DNA of 28,477 nucleotides from Bacteroidia bacterium. GTDB lineage: Bacteria > Bacteroidota > Bacteroidia > Bacteroidales > Paludibacteraceae. Each line of letters opens with the position of its first letter. Position 1 is the stretch's first letter. The notes beneath the pieces were generated by a model that made no database searches, was not told the DNA's origin, and saw nothing but the letters and a program-made list of their open reading frames with translations. The translations under genes were made by a program, and so were the position numbers. The stretch covers positions 1 to 28,477 of the forward strand of contig JAGKVE010000020.1 of the NCBI GenBank assembly GCA_021152555.1, given 5' to 3'. Positions 22,492 to 28,477 of this stretch are shown here, in pieces.

Positions 22492-22587
22492 GCGTTTTCG
22501 ATTATCTTCTTTTCGCCCTCTTCCGTGCGCAGTTTTCTATTTGTTTGACTGTTTTACTTGTTCCTTTTCACTACTGATTTGCATACA

Positions 22588-22621
22588 ATAAGCAACAACA
22601 TCTTTCGACATTGTTGCTTAT
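22588..22621. terminator. Strong 11-bp stem-loop downstream of the dinD-like gene
   Basis: ATAAGCAACAA (22588-22598) and TTGTTGCTTAT (22611-22621) pair perfectly around a 12-nt loop, 45 bases past the dinD-like stop. There is no T-run on either side, so it may be a processing or pausing structure rather than an intrinsic terminator. It could also end the plus-strand RNA. Confidence 0.4.
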
Positions 22622-22665
22622 AAAAGAGATATTGCAGACGTCCTCAGTAAGCGGACAACTCAAAT

Positions 22666-23526
22666 TTATTCTTTCACTTCCTCTTCATCATTAAACGGCA
22701 GTTTATCTTTTGGTTTGGTAAAGTTTAGCGCTCGTTTATCAGAAATTACCGTGTCGCCCAACTCCTGTTCTAACCGCTCACGCGCCACATGCGCCACATC
22801 TCCTCCGCGTTGCGCGATATTGGCGTTCTGCGCAAAACCTTTCGGATTCTCACGTTTGCTGAGTTCCGTTGCAGCAGCTTCCGCCAAGCCATTGAGCATC
22901 AATTCTACATTCGTCATGTTATCGCGAAGACTCTCTTTGCGCAAACCTTTATATTTCTTATACTCACGCGTCGTCATTCCGCTCCACGCCCGCGATATGA
23001 TATCCGTCAGAATCGCATAATCGTGTTCCTCTTTCATGCCCCCGCGTTGCCATTCATCCGTTAGGCCTTTGCGTATTTCAATGGTCTTGATACGCTGGTT
23101 GATCCAATCTTCCGAATACCCCAAACGACGGTAATCTTTGATAGCCTGCTCGATACTCAGTTCAGGATCTTGCAACTGGTTCATTCGTTCCTGACCAAGC
23201 GCCGCAAGCCACAGCTTAAACGGCTCGGCTTTCTTACTCGGAACCGATTGTATTAACCGGAAAACCTGCTCAGTATCCGCTACATCCGTAAGACGTAACT
23301 TGCCATCTGGAGCAGGCAATTTCAACTGTACGATTTTTTCGTACACTTCACTTCCCTCAGCCTCTAACTTACGTTTTAAATCGCTCCAGTAGCGACGTGG
23401 CGTCGTGCTATCCGTTAACACTTGGATAACATCCACTACCGAGAAGAAATATTTCTCCTGCTCCTCATCCCATACATAACGGACCTGCTTTCCGTCAAAT
23501 AATTGGATATCGTTTTGCTCTGCCAT
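22666..23526 (-). CDS. DinD-like protein with Bro-N domain
   Basis: The 286-residue protein has a Bro-N domain at residues 7-120 (QVRYVWDEEQEKYFFSVVD, VIQVLTDSTTPRRYWSDLK, LRLTDVADTEQVFRLIQS). A DinD-type middle and C terminus follow (YRRLGYSEDWINQRIKTIE, the threonine-arginine run GMTTREYKKYKGLRKESLRD). It ends in the conserved SDKRALNF segment. E. coli DinD is a similar-sized SOS protein that interferes with RecA filaments; whether this homologue does so is unknown. Bro-N genes often travel with phages and plasmids, fitting the mobile surroundings (resolvase, repeats). It has its own promoter, and no LexA-like box was recognised. Confidence 0.85.
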   Translation of the reverse strand: MAEQNDIQLFDGKQVRYVWDEEQEKYFFSVVDVIQVLTDSTTPRRYWSDLKRKLEAEGSEVYEKIVQLKLPAPDGKLRLTDVADTEQVFRLIQSVPSKKAEPFKLWLAALGQERMNQLQDPELSIEQAIKDYRRLGYSEDWINQRIKTIEIRKGLTDEWQRGGMKEEHDYAILTDIISRAWSGMTTREYKKYKGLRKESLRDNMTNVELMLNGLAEAAATELSKRENPKGFAQNANIAQRGGDVAHVARERLEQELGDTVISDKRALNFTKPKDKLPFNDEEEVKE

Positions 23527-23545
23527 AATCTTTCAAATTATGGTG

Positions 23546-23576
23546 CAAAGTTACGAAAAATTTCTGACATATGCAA
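23546..23576 (-). promoter_or_regulatory. Promoter of the dinD-like gene
   Basis: Minus-strand TTG (23574-23576), 20 bases and TAACTTTG (23546-23553). The predicted start is near 23539, about 13 bases before the ATG. Confidence 0.7.
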
Positions 23577-23708
23577 GTAAATAGCGAGAAAAAATTTCGT
23601 TTTTCTCCTTTTATAAGCAAATCAGTATATCAATGATCACTTGCTGTGTTTTTCAGTTCCTCAGCCGAACTATCTTTTCTCCTTCCGGGGCACAAAGTTT
23701 ACAATTTT

Positions 23709-23819
23709 CTATCTTTTCCCCTCATCCCTCTCGGGCACAACTATTCGTTCATTCGTTCATTCGTTCATCCTTACACCTTACACCTTACACCTTACACCTT
23801 ACACCTTACACCTTACACC
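23709..23819 (-). repeat. Composite repeat: dispersed module start, ATTCGTTC octamers and seven TTACACC heptamers
   Basis: From left to right: CTATCTTTTCCCCTCATCCC with TCTCGGGCACAAC (23709-23741), then three ATTCGTTC units (23743-23766), then seven perfect TTACACC units (23771-23819), ending 8 bases before the resolvase stop codon. On the minus strand the order is heptamers, octamers, GTTGTG-hairpin, GAGGGGAAAAGATAG. This is the same order as the plus-strand modules near 24953 and 27159. Confidence 0.75.
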
Positions 23820-23827
23820 ATAACCCT

Positions 23828-24436
23828 CTATTCCTCCATGATATATGCTTGAATATAGTTACTCACCGTGTTGCGGCTGCAATGGAGATGCTGCGCTATT
23901 GACCGGTAGGATTGCTTTTCTTGCAGCGCCTGACGTATGTACGATTCATGGCGGTAGAGCATCATGGCTTTTTGGTGGGTCTTACTGCCATCCGGCCGAC
24001 CGAGATGCTTGCCTTCCGATTTTACCCGCGCCAATGCCTCTTTGGTTCGCTGACTGATCAGGTTGCGCTCTATCTCCGCCGAGAGGCCGAAGGCAAAAGC
24101 CAGCACTTTCGATTGGATGTCATCACCCAAACGGTAACCGTCTTTGATGGTCCATACGTGACAACCGCGACTCATGCACAGACTGAGGATCTCCATGATC
24201 ATATACAGGTTCCTCCCCAACCGGCTCAATTCGCTGCAGATGATGATGTCCCCTTCGCCCGCTTGCTGTATCAACTTTCCAAGCCGGCGTTGGGTGTAAG
24301 TCCTGGTGCCGGAAACCGTCTCTTCAATCCATCCGTCAATCGTCAATCCCTCCTGTTGGCAAAACTGATTGATCTCAAACCGCTGGTTTTCCACTGTCTG
24401 CTTGTCGCTACTCACGCGAATATATCCGTATCTCAT
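23828..24436 (-). CDS. Serine site-specific recombinase (resolvase/invertase family)
   Basis: I start at the ATG at 24434-24436 (202 residues, MRYGYIRVSSDKQTVENQ). An ATG 39 bases upstream lies beyond the -7 box and is unlikely. The nucleophile is Ser9 in YIRVSS. Further catalytic-domain marks are the SELSRLGRNLYMIMEIL region (about 68-85) and SAEIERNLISQRTKEAL on the long E helix (about 120-140). A short C-terminal helix-turn-helix follows (SYRSIAQHLHCSRNTVSNYI). It catalyses DNA strand exchange through a 5'-phosphoserine link, typically for cointegrate resolution or inversion. The many inverted and direct repeats on both sides are possible substrates, but no res site with three dimer subsites was recognised. 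Confidence 0.92.
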   Translation of the reverse strand: MRYGYIRVSSDKQTVENQRFEINQFCQQEGLTIDGWIEETVSGTRTYTQRRLGKLIQQAGEGDIIICSELSRLGRNLYMIMEILSLCMSRGCHVWTIKDGYRLGDDIQSKVLAFAFGLSAEIERNLISQRTKEALARVKSEGKHLGRPDGSKTHQKAMMLYRHESYIRQALQEKQSYRSIAQHLHCSRNTVSNYIQAYIMEE

Positions 24437-24452
24437 AATTGTATTTTTTTTA

Positions 24453-24460
24453 CAAAGATA
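24453..24460 (-). promoter_or_regulatory. -7 box before the resolvase
   Basis: TATCTTTG on the minus strand, 17 bases upstream of the chosen ATG. No TTG sits at the right distance upstream, so the promoter is weak or activator-dependent; the promoter at 24713-24744 may also serve this gene through a 270-nt leader. Confidence 0.4.
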
Positions 24461-24595
24461 CGAATTATTCCGCATATATCATCTTTTCAATGACCACTTT
24501 TTTATCAAAAACCACCGCATTATGAAATATTTCTGCTTCCTTTTTTGCGGTTTTCTCGGAAATATTAAAATTCTTGGTGTGCTTCTTTCTGTGCC

Positions 24596-24919
24596 CAAAT
24601 TAAACGACCCTTTAATTTGAGCCACTGAAGCCCATTTTCCGCACTCCTTATTACCCTCATTCTTGCCATCATTTGCCTTCTTACCTTTTTTAGCCTATTT
24701 TTTTTTGCGCTGCAAAGATAATATTATTTTTTCAATTGAGCAAATATTTTTTTAAAAAAATATGTTTTGCTAAGCGAATTGACAAAAAATGTATGCTTTA
24801 CACACATTCCGTCAATTTTTCCACATATGATTTTCTGTATTATGTGAGAATTTTTCCCACATCGCACAACGTTTCAAAGGCCTCTTTGGGCGGCTCAAAT
24901 TAAAGGGTCGTTTAATGTG
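24596..24919. mobile_element. 324-bp non-coding element bounded by 28-bp inverted repeats (MITE-like)
   Basis: The left end at 24596-24623 and the right end at 24892-24919 are inverted copies differing at one position. Each contains AAATTAAA-N6-TTTAATTT or nearly so. Inside are stem-loops AATTGAC/GTCAATT (24777-24817), TGTGAGAA/TTCCCACA (24843-24861) and CAAAG-GCCT-CTTTG (24875-24888), plus a good minus-strand promoter. No protein longer than about 35 residues is encoded. No clear target-site duplication was found, so transposition is not proven. Confidence 0.5.
24713..24744 (-). promoter_or_regulatory. Promoter inside the inverted-repeat element
   Basis: Minus-strand TTTG (24741-24744), 20 bases and TATCTTTG (24713-24720). 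It reads leftward toward the resolvase across the left terminal repeat. Confidence 0.6.
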
Positions 24920-24952
24920 AGCCATTGATGATGTACGGTGTATGGCGTAAGG

Positions 24953-25069
24953 ATGAACGAATGAACGAACGAATGAACGGGTGAATGATGGACGAGTGAG
25001 GGGAAAAGATAGTGCAGATGCGCACTTAAAAGAGGCATCGAAAGATCTTTGACAGATTGAAATGACTGA
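24953..25069 (+). repeat. Dispersed repeat module, copy A
   Basis: Octamers of the GAACGAAT kind (24953-24987) lead into the core 24993-25060, which starts CGAGTGAGGGGAAAAGATAG. It then has AGTGC-loop-GCACT and the stretch AAAGATCTTTGACA. The core is about 94 percent identical by eye to copy C at 27172-27240. It lies directly 3' of the ATPase remnant at 25111, followed by a stem with a T5 run on the minus strand (25072-25101). Bases 25056-25069 are repeated inverted at 25419-25432. Confidence 0.7.
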
Positions 25070-25110
25070 ATAAAAACTGACATAGGTGTCTGCGCCAGTT
25101 TGAGAAAGGG

Positions 25111-25300
25111 TTATTGCTGCAAAAGCCAATCGGAGGCAAGAACACAATGGACAGTTTTACCGTCTTGGACAATACCGCGCTTCTCGCCGTAAGCCATCAC
25201 AAGTGTAAGGTCATTACAGCGCAGTAATTGGCCGGCCTTAAAGAGGTTGCCATAGCAATATACTGCAAAAAAGTGTATAAAAATAATGCTTCGTGGTTCA
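25111..25300 (-). pseudogene. Remnant of an AAA/DUF4143 ATPase gene (C-terminal end)
   Basis: The frame ending at TAA 25111-25113 encodes NDLTLVMAYGEKRGIVQDGK and ends VLASDWLLQQ. This parallels the end of the intact ATPase at 25723 (LITLDPQPVIDHNGIK, YAVDWLLGR). Upstream in that frame there is no plausible start and no ATPase domain. A start-like ATG at 25251-25253 is in another frame and stops after 18 codons. A normal promoter sits just upstream at 25311-25340, so most of the gene seems to have been deleted, leaving the promoter and 3' end. The region is bounded by inverted repeats at 25056-25069 and 25419-25432. Confidence 0.45.
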
Positions 25301-25310
25301 AAAACCGCGG

Positions 25311-25340
25311 CAAAGATACTATAAAAAACGGAACATGCAA
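25311..25340 (-). promoter_or_regulatory. Promoter left in front of the ATPase remnant
   Basis: Minus-strand TTG (25338-25340), 19 bases and TATCTTTG (25311-25318). TGCA motifs occur upstream at 25336, 25369 and 25402, exactly 33 bp apart. Confidence 0.55.
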
Positions 25341-25418
25341 GAAAATGTGAGATTTTTTGACATGAAACTGCATAAAAATGTATATTTTTTAGTCTCCAAA
25401 GTGCATAAAATCGCAAAA

Positions 25419-25432
25419 TCAGTCATTTCAAT
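25419..25432 (-). repeat. Inverted partner of the copy-A end
   Basis: TCAGTCATTTCAAT is the exact reverse complement of 25056-25069, with weaker similarity continuing as AGGTCAAAAG. The two enclose the ATPase remnant. Between here and 25590 I see only a CAGCA-GAAA-TGCTG tetraloop hairpin (25497-25510) and no gene. Confidence 0.5.
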
Positions 25433-25591
25433 AGGTCAAAAGGAACAAGTGAATACATTGATTGAATGATCGCTTACGCTAAATGATGAAATGATGCAGC
25501 AGAAATGCTGAATATAAAAATAAGGCTACCGGCTATTGGGTTAGGCTGTGGTCACAAAAACGAAATAAACCGTGAAGCCGGCACGATAAAA

Positions 25592-25657
25592 GGGCAAAAG
25601 ATAGTGCCACTGCTACGCACTAAAATAACATAGCAGAAGCGACCTTTGACATATTGA
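25592..25657 (+). repeat. Dispersed repeat module, diverged copy B
   Basis: The core reads GGGCAAAAGATAGTGC, a different loop, GCACT, and later CTTTGACATATTGA. Compared with copies A and C the AGTGC/GCACT stem is kept while the loop has changed in sequence and length. It lies 3' of the intact ATPase gene at 25723. Confidence 0.55.
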
Positions 25658-25667
25658 GATAAAAAAA

Positions 25668-25695
25668 GATAGAGAGTCCAAATGGAATCTCTATC
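25668..25695 (-). terminator. Intrinsic terminator of the ATPase gene at 25723
   Basis: GATAGAGA (25668-25675) and TCTCTATC (25688-25695) form a perfect 8-bp stem with a 12-nt loop. Seven T follow on the minus strand (25661-25667). It begins 27 bases after the stop codon. Confidence 0.75.
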
Positions 25696-25722
25696 GTGAA
25701 GCAGAGTGGTGCAAATGGAGAA

Positions 25723-26922
25723 CTATCGTCCAAGTAGCCAATCTACTGCATAAATCTGCTTGATGCCGTTGTGATCAATTACGGGTTGCGGGTCAAGGGT
25801 GATAAGGAATCGAGGGTAATGATCTTTAAGCGCTTTTAATGGCGCTAATTCGCGTTTAAGGGTATCAGGATTCATTACTGATAAAGCTACTTGATAGTAT
25901 TCATAGTTCTCACCATTGTGGCAAACAAAATCAATTTCTGCGCCGCCAACTTGGCCCACGTATATTGGTTTGAAGTAATATCTGCGCAGCAATTCTAAGA
26001 ATACAATATTTTCCAGTATACGTCCTTGATCAGCATTTTGGCTATTCAACAATGCGTTACGCAGTCCGATGTCTGCAAGATAGTATTTACGTGCTGAGCG
26101 CAAGATTTCTGTTCCTTTGATACTCAATCGTTGCGCCGGATAGAATAAGTAACAGTTGGTAAGCGCTTCAAGGTATGTGTCAATCGTGTGGGGTGATATT
26201 TTCAGTCCGTTGGAAGCGAGTATGTCGGCTATACGTTTCGGATTGGTAAGGTTGCCGATATTGTCCGTCAGAAAGAGAGCCACGTTATTCAAGACGTTAA
26301 CATCGTGGATATTATATCGTGTAACTACGTCGCGCATCATGACAGTATCATATATATCCCGAACATATTGGCGTACCTCGTCTAAGGATGATAATTGATA
26401 CTTAAAAGGGAATGAAGTAGAGCTGATATAGTCGTTGTATTCCTTAGTATAAACGTAAGGAAGGTCTTGTGTGTATTCCCTAAAAGACAACGGCAGCATA
26501 TTGATTTTGACATATCTTCCAGACAATAGTGTTGCCAATTCTCCCGAGAGCATATGGGCATTACTACCGGTAATATAGATGTCTACATTCGAACGAAGAT
26601 AAAGGCTATTCACTGCTTTTTCAAACTCTGATACGAGTTGAACTTCATCAAGGAATATGTAGTTCATCTTCTCATTTTGCAGAAGACTGACAATGTGGTC
26701 ATGCAGCGTTTTGGCTGTCATGAGATGCGAATAGGTCATATCCTCAAAGTTGAGACTGATGATTTGGTCTGGCAACACGCCTTGATTAAGTAATGTCTGT
26801 TGGAACTGTCGCATTAGTGTACTTTTACCGCAGCGGCGAATGCCGGTGATTACCTTGATAATGCCTTTTTCTCGCCAACTGGAGAGCCACTCTAAATAGC
26901 TTGTACGTTGTATTTCTTTCAT
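25723..26922 (-). CDS. AAA_14/DUF4143 ATPase
   Basis: I start at ATG 26920-26922 (399 residues, MKEIQRTSYLEWL). The longer frame to 27057 runs through the promoter. Walker A is TGIRRCGKST (about 26-35) and Walker B is MNYIFLDEVQLV (about 86-97). Sensor 1 is DIYITGSNAHML, followed by the LSGRYVKINMLPLSFREY segment of AAA_14. The DUF4143 half has GRILENIVFLELLRRYY, then VGGAEIDFVCHNGENYEYYQVALSV. The nuclease-like core keeps Glu and Asp but has Gln-Val-Ala where active PD-(D/E)XK enzymes have an E/Q-x-K lysine, so cleavage is doubtful. The common GG-P motif before the conserved R-I-Y segment is also absent (SSTSFPF). Such ATPases are numerous in Bacteroidota, with no settled function. It stands alone with its own promoter and terminator. 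Confidence 0.9.
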   Translation of the reverse strand: MKEIQRTSYLEWLSSWREKGIIKVITGIRRCGKSTLMRQFQQTLLNQGVLPDQIISLNFEDMTYSHLMTAKTLHDHIVSLLQNEKMNYIFLDEVQLVSEFEKAVNSLYLRSNVDIYITGSNAHMLSGELATLLSGRYVKINMLPLSFREYTQDLPYVYTKEYNDYISSTSFPFKYQLSSLDEVRQYVRDIYDTVMMRDVVTRYNIHDVNVLNNVALFLTDNIGNLTNPKRIADILASNGLKISPHTIDTYLEALTNCYLFYPAQRLSIKGTEILRSARKYYLADIGLRNALLNSQNADQGRILENIVFLELLRRYYFKPIYVGQVGGAEIDFVCHNGENYEYYQVALSVMNPDTLKRELAPLKALKDHYPRFLITLDPQPVIDHNGIKQIYAVDWLLGR

Positions 26923-26951
26923 ACGAATAAGAGTTAAAAAATGAAATCGGC

Positions 26952-27035
26952 TGCAAAGATACAACAATTTCTTGAAATATATGCAATAAACTGCAAAAAA
27001 AATGCAAAATTTCTTACTTTTTGCAATAGATTGCA
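26952..27035 (-). promoter_or_regulatory. Promoter of the 25723 ATPase with helically phased TGCA motifs
   Basis: TATCTTTG (26954-26961) and TTG (26984-26986) are 22 bases apart on the minus strand. TGCA occurs at 26952, 26982, 26992, 27003, 27022 and 27032, mostly 10-11 bp apart with one gap. That spacing would put the motifs on one face of the helix, suggesting co-operative regulator binding. The -7 box inside the longer frame supports the ATG at 26922. Confidence 0.5.
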
Positions 27036-27158
27036 TTTTTATTGGACTCAAACACAATTTTATCTCAAAATGTCGAATAATTGAGCTGTAGCGTCAATGC
27101 AAAATAAAATACGAAAAAAACAAGATACTAATAACTACGAACATAAATAAACAATAAA

Positions 27159-27240
27159 GTTGTGCTCGACACGAGTGAGGGGAAAAGATAGTGCAGATGC
27201 GGCACTGAAAAGAGGCATCGAAAGATCTTTGACATATTTG
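27159..27240 (+). repeat. Dispersed repeat module, copy C
   Basis: GTTGTG, the small hairpin CTCG-ACA-CGAG, then TGAGGGGAAAAGATAGTGC, a loop, GCACT, and AAAGATCTTTGACATATTTG. It is nearly identical to copy A over the core 27172-27240. It lies 3' of the ATPase gene at the right edge, just beyond its terminator. The flanking 27040-27158 is AT-rich with nothing recognised. Confidence 0.7.
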
Positions 27241-27250
27241 ACATAAAAAA

Positions 27251-27285
27251 CATACGGCAACTAGAATAATTTGGATTGCCGTATG
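27251..27285 (-). terminator. Intrinsic terminator of the right-edge ATPase gene
   Basis: CATACGGCAA (27251-27260) and TTGCCGTATG (27276-27285) form a perfect 10-bp stem with a 15-nt loop. Six T follow on the minus strand (27245-27250). It begins 19 bases after the stop codon. Confidence 0.8.
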
Positions 27286-27304
27286 CTTAAGGGAAAAATA
27301 TTGG

Positions 27305-28477
27305 TTAGTACAAGAAGCCAAATAGGTAAAGCGGGATAGTATTCCCCGTTCCAAACTCAATCTCGTCCAATGCAAGATAGCTGTTAGGAATATCCTTTAT
27401 CTGTTTGAACGTTTTGCTCGCGCCTCCCACCTCGAACACATATAGGTCGTCAATCAAATAGTCACCTTTGATAGGTAGATGCACTTTGTACGCTTGACGC
27501 AACTGATTAACGAAGAATGTCTCCCGAAGTGTACCCTCATTGACATTTCCGGTCAGCGCATACATCTGATTGGTGTTATTGAGATAAATCTTATCGGGGC
27601 GCGACAGAGTTTTGTAACTATTGCTTTCCTTATTAACGAGCATTAGCAGTCCAGCTTTCTCCATGAGGTAAAGCAAACGAATTACGACATCTCGTGTTGC
27701 ACCAATCTCGCGGCAAAGTGTACTGATATTCGGCTCAAGAGGAACTTGTGTAGCAAGAATCATCATCAACTTTTGCGCTTTCTGAATGGTTTGCAAAGTT
27801 ATTATCTCGTCTACGCGAGGTATATCCTGATAAATAATTAGTAGCATCATCTCTTCCAATCGACGGAGATAATCTTGCTTTGCTTCGAGAACAAACGGAT
27901 AATAACCCTGTCGCAGATATTCATTGAATAGCATCAACGGCTTGATCTTCGAGGAAATCTCCATTGCCAGTGAGGTATGATGGCTCAACACATGCTCCAA
28001 ACCTATGGATTCGTGATGGAAATAACCTTTGAAGAGCAGATACTCGCGGAATGAGAACCCATGAAGGTCATAAACAGTCTGCCGCCGGGACAAGTCTGTT
28101 TGCGCTTCGTCTATCTGTAGCATCGACGACCCAGTATAAACGATTTTCATGTCCACAAAGGTGTCAAACACGTTTTTAAGTATTTGACTCCAATGTGGCA
28201 TATAGTGGACCTCGTCTATAAATAATGCTTCTATACCATGCGAATGTGCGTATTCGGCAACATCATAAAGTGTAATCAGTTGAAAACTGAAACTATCCAG
28301 CGAAATATACAACACCTTATCCAAATCAAGATAGTGCTCTTTGATGTACTGGAGCAACATAGTTGTCTTGCCGGTTCCTCGTGCACCGCGAATACCTATG
28401 AGACGCGCGTCCCAATTAATCTGATTGTAAAGATAACGCTTGTGCGTCAGATCCACACTCCTTACGTGAAGAAGATA
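27305..28477 (-). CDS. AAA_14/DUF4143 ATPase, 5' end cut by the window edge
   Basis: The frame is open to base 28477 (seven more codons upstream of a GTG at 28454-28456). Alignment with the homologue at 7494 shows that about 15 N-terminal residues are missing, so the true start is outside the window. Walker A is GARGTGKTT, Walker B is EALFIDEVHYMPHW and sensor 1 is IVYTGSSMLQI. The DLSRRQTVYDLHGFSFREYL segment is typical of AAA_14. A winged helix (TLCREIGATRDVVIRLLYLM) precedes the DUF4143 end (RETFFVNQL, DDLYVFEVGGASKTFKQI). The homologue at 7494 has EVGGKKK where this one has EVGGASK, so the presumed catalytic lysine is shifted or lost. It is followed by its own terminator and repeat copy C. 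Function is unknown beyond ATP-dependent action. Confidence 0.88.
   Translation of the reverse strand, partial: YLLHVRSVDLTHKRYLYNQINWDARLIGIRGARGTGKTTMLLQYIKEHYLDLDKVLYISLDSFSFQLITLYDVAEYAHSHGIEALFIDEVHYMPHWSQILKNVFDTFVDMKIVYTGSSMLQIDEAQTDLSRRQTVYDLHGFSFREYLLFKGYFHHESIGLEHVLSHHTSLAMEISSKIKPLMLFNEYLRQGYYPFVLEAKQDYLRRLEEMMLLIIYQDIPRVDEIITLQTIQKAQKLMMILATQVPLEPNISTLCREIGATRDVVIRLLYLMEKAGLLMLVNKESNSYKTLSRPDKIYLNNTNQMYALTGNVNEGTLRETFFVNQLRQAYKVHLPIKGDYLIDDLYVFEVGGASKTFKQIKDIPNSYLALDEIEFGTGNTIPLYLFGFLY

Larger units (their letters stand above)
22219..22572. repeat. Imperfect 63-bp direct repeats flanking the structured RNA candidate
   Basis: Copy 1 (22219-22281) and copy 2 (22509-22572) share CTCTTCCGTGCGC, then TATTTGTTTGACT, TTTTACTT and CCTTTTCACT in the same order, 290 bp apart. 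Only copy 1 retains a full promoter. The segment between them contains the four-helix structure. Confidence 0.6.

Noticed and set aside
23771..23819. Seven TTACACC units as a possible CRISPR or telomere-like array
   Set aside because: Perfect 7-bp tandem units without spacers are a simple repeat of the local heptamer family, not a CRISPR array.
24812..25416. Minus-strand frames of 111 and 101 codons between the resolvase and the ATPase
   Set aside because: The first translates repeat modules and the inverted-repeat element. The second is open by chance upstream; only its last 35 codons resemble a protein, kept as a remnant.
26923..27057. 45-codon N-terminal extension of the 25723 ATPase
   Set aside because: It would run through the -7 and -33 boxes, and the homology-expected start is MKEIQRTSYL.

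Overview
The window reads as chromosomal DNA of an uncultured Bacteroidales-type bacterium (phylum Bacteroidota). The evidence is a giant surface protein with a type IX secretion (T9SS) C-terminal domain, a GldA-type ABC ATPase, DinD/Bro-N and AAA/DUF4143 ATPase genes, the absence of Shine-Dalgarno sequences, and many promoters of the Bacteroidota form TTTG-N20-TAnnTTTG. Every protein gene I can support lies on the minus strand.

Layout from left to right; transcription runs right to left. Positions 1-6077 hold a compact series: dnaJ (cut by the left edge), grpE, ruvB, a gldA-like ATPase and a 1032-residue secreted protein with four BIG2-type domains. The last is the first gene transcribed and has a good promoter overlapped by a palindrome. 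Positions 6239-8666 hold two separately promoted AAA ATPases, each with its own operator-like repeats. Positions 8667-9273 are non-coding with repeats, a terminator-like hairpin and a structured 122-bp block. Positions 9274-17547 hold a 2546-residue T9SS protein followed by a small Ser/Gly-rich secreted protein with a possible membrane-sorting tail.

Positions 17628-22009 hold the most interesting unit, a tight co-directional cluster. In transcription order it encodes a 222-residue soluble protein of unknown function, a multi-pass membrane protein with a large soluble domain, two 42-residue basic microproteins, a small P-loop NTPase, and an OLD-like AAA ATPase with a TOPRIM-like nuclease half and a four-cysteine cluster. 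The plan (ATPase-nuclease, second NTPase, membrane protein, small accessory proteins) resembles anti-phage or stress-response islands, but I do not recognise it as a named system. Just upstream, positions 22221-22491 carry a canonical plus-strand promoter followed by a 125-nt sequence that folds on paper into a four-helix junction. This is a candidate noncoding RNA diverging from the operon.

Positions 22666-28477 are accessory DNA: a DinD/Bro-N protein, a serine resolvase, a 324-bp inverted-repeat-bounded element, a decayed ATPase gene and two AAA/DUF4143 ATPases (the last cut by the right edge). The 3' side of the decayed ATPase and of both intact ATPases carries a copy of the same repeat module, with a different terminator hairpin at each site. 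The region therefore looks like a set of exchangeable cassettes. No tRNA, rRNA or CRISPR array was seen. All functional statements come from reading motifs; no database search was possible.
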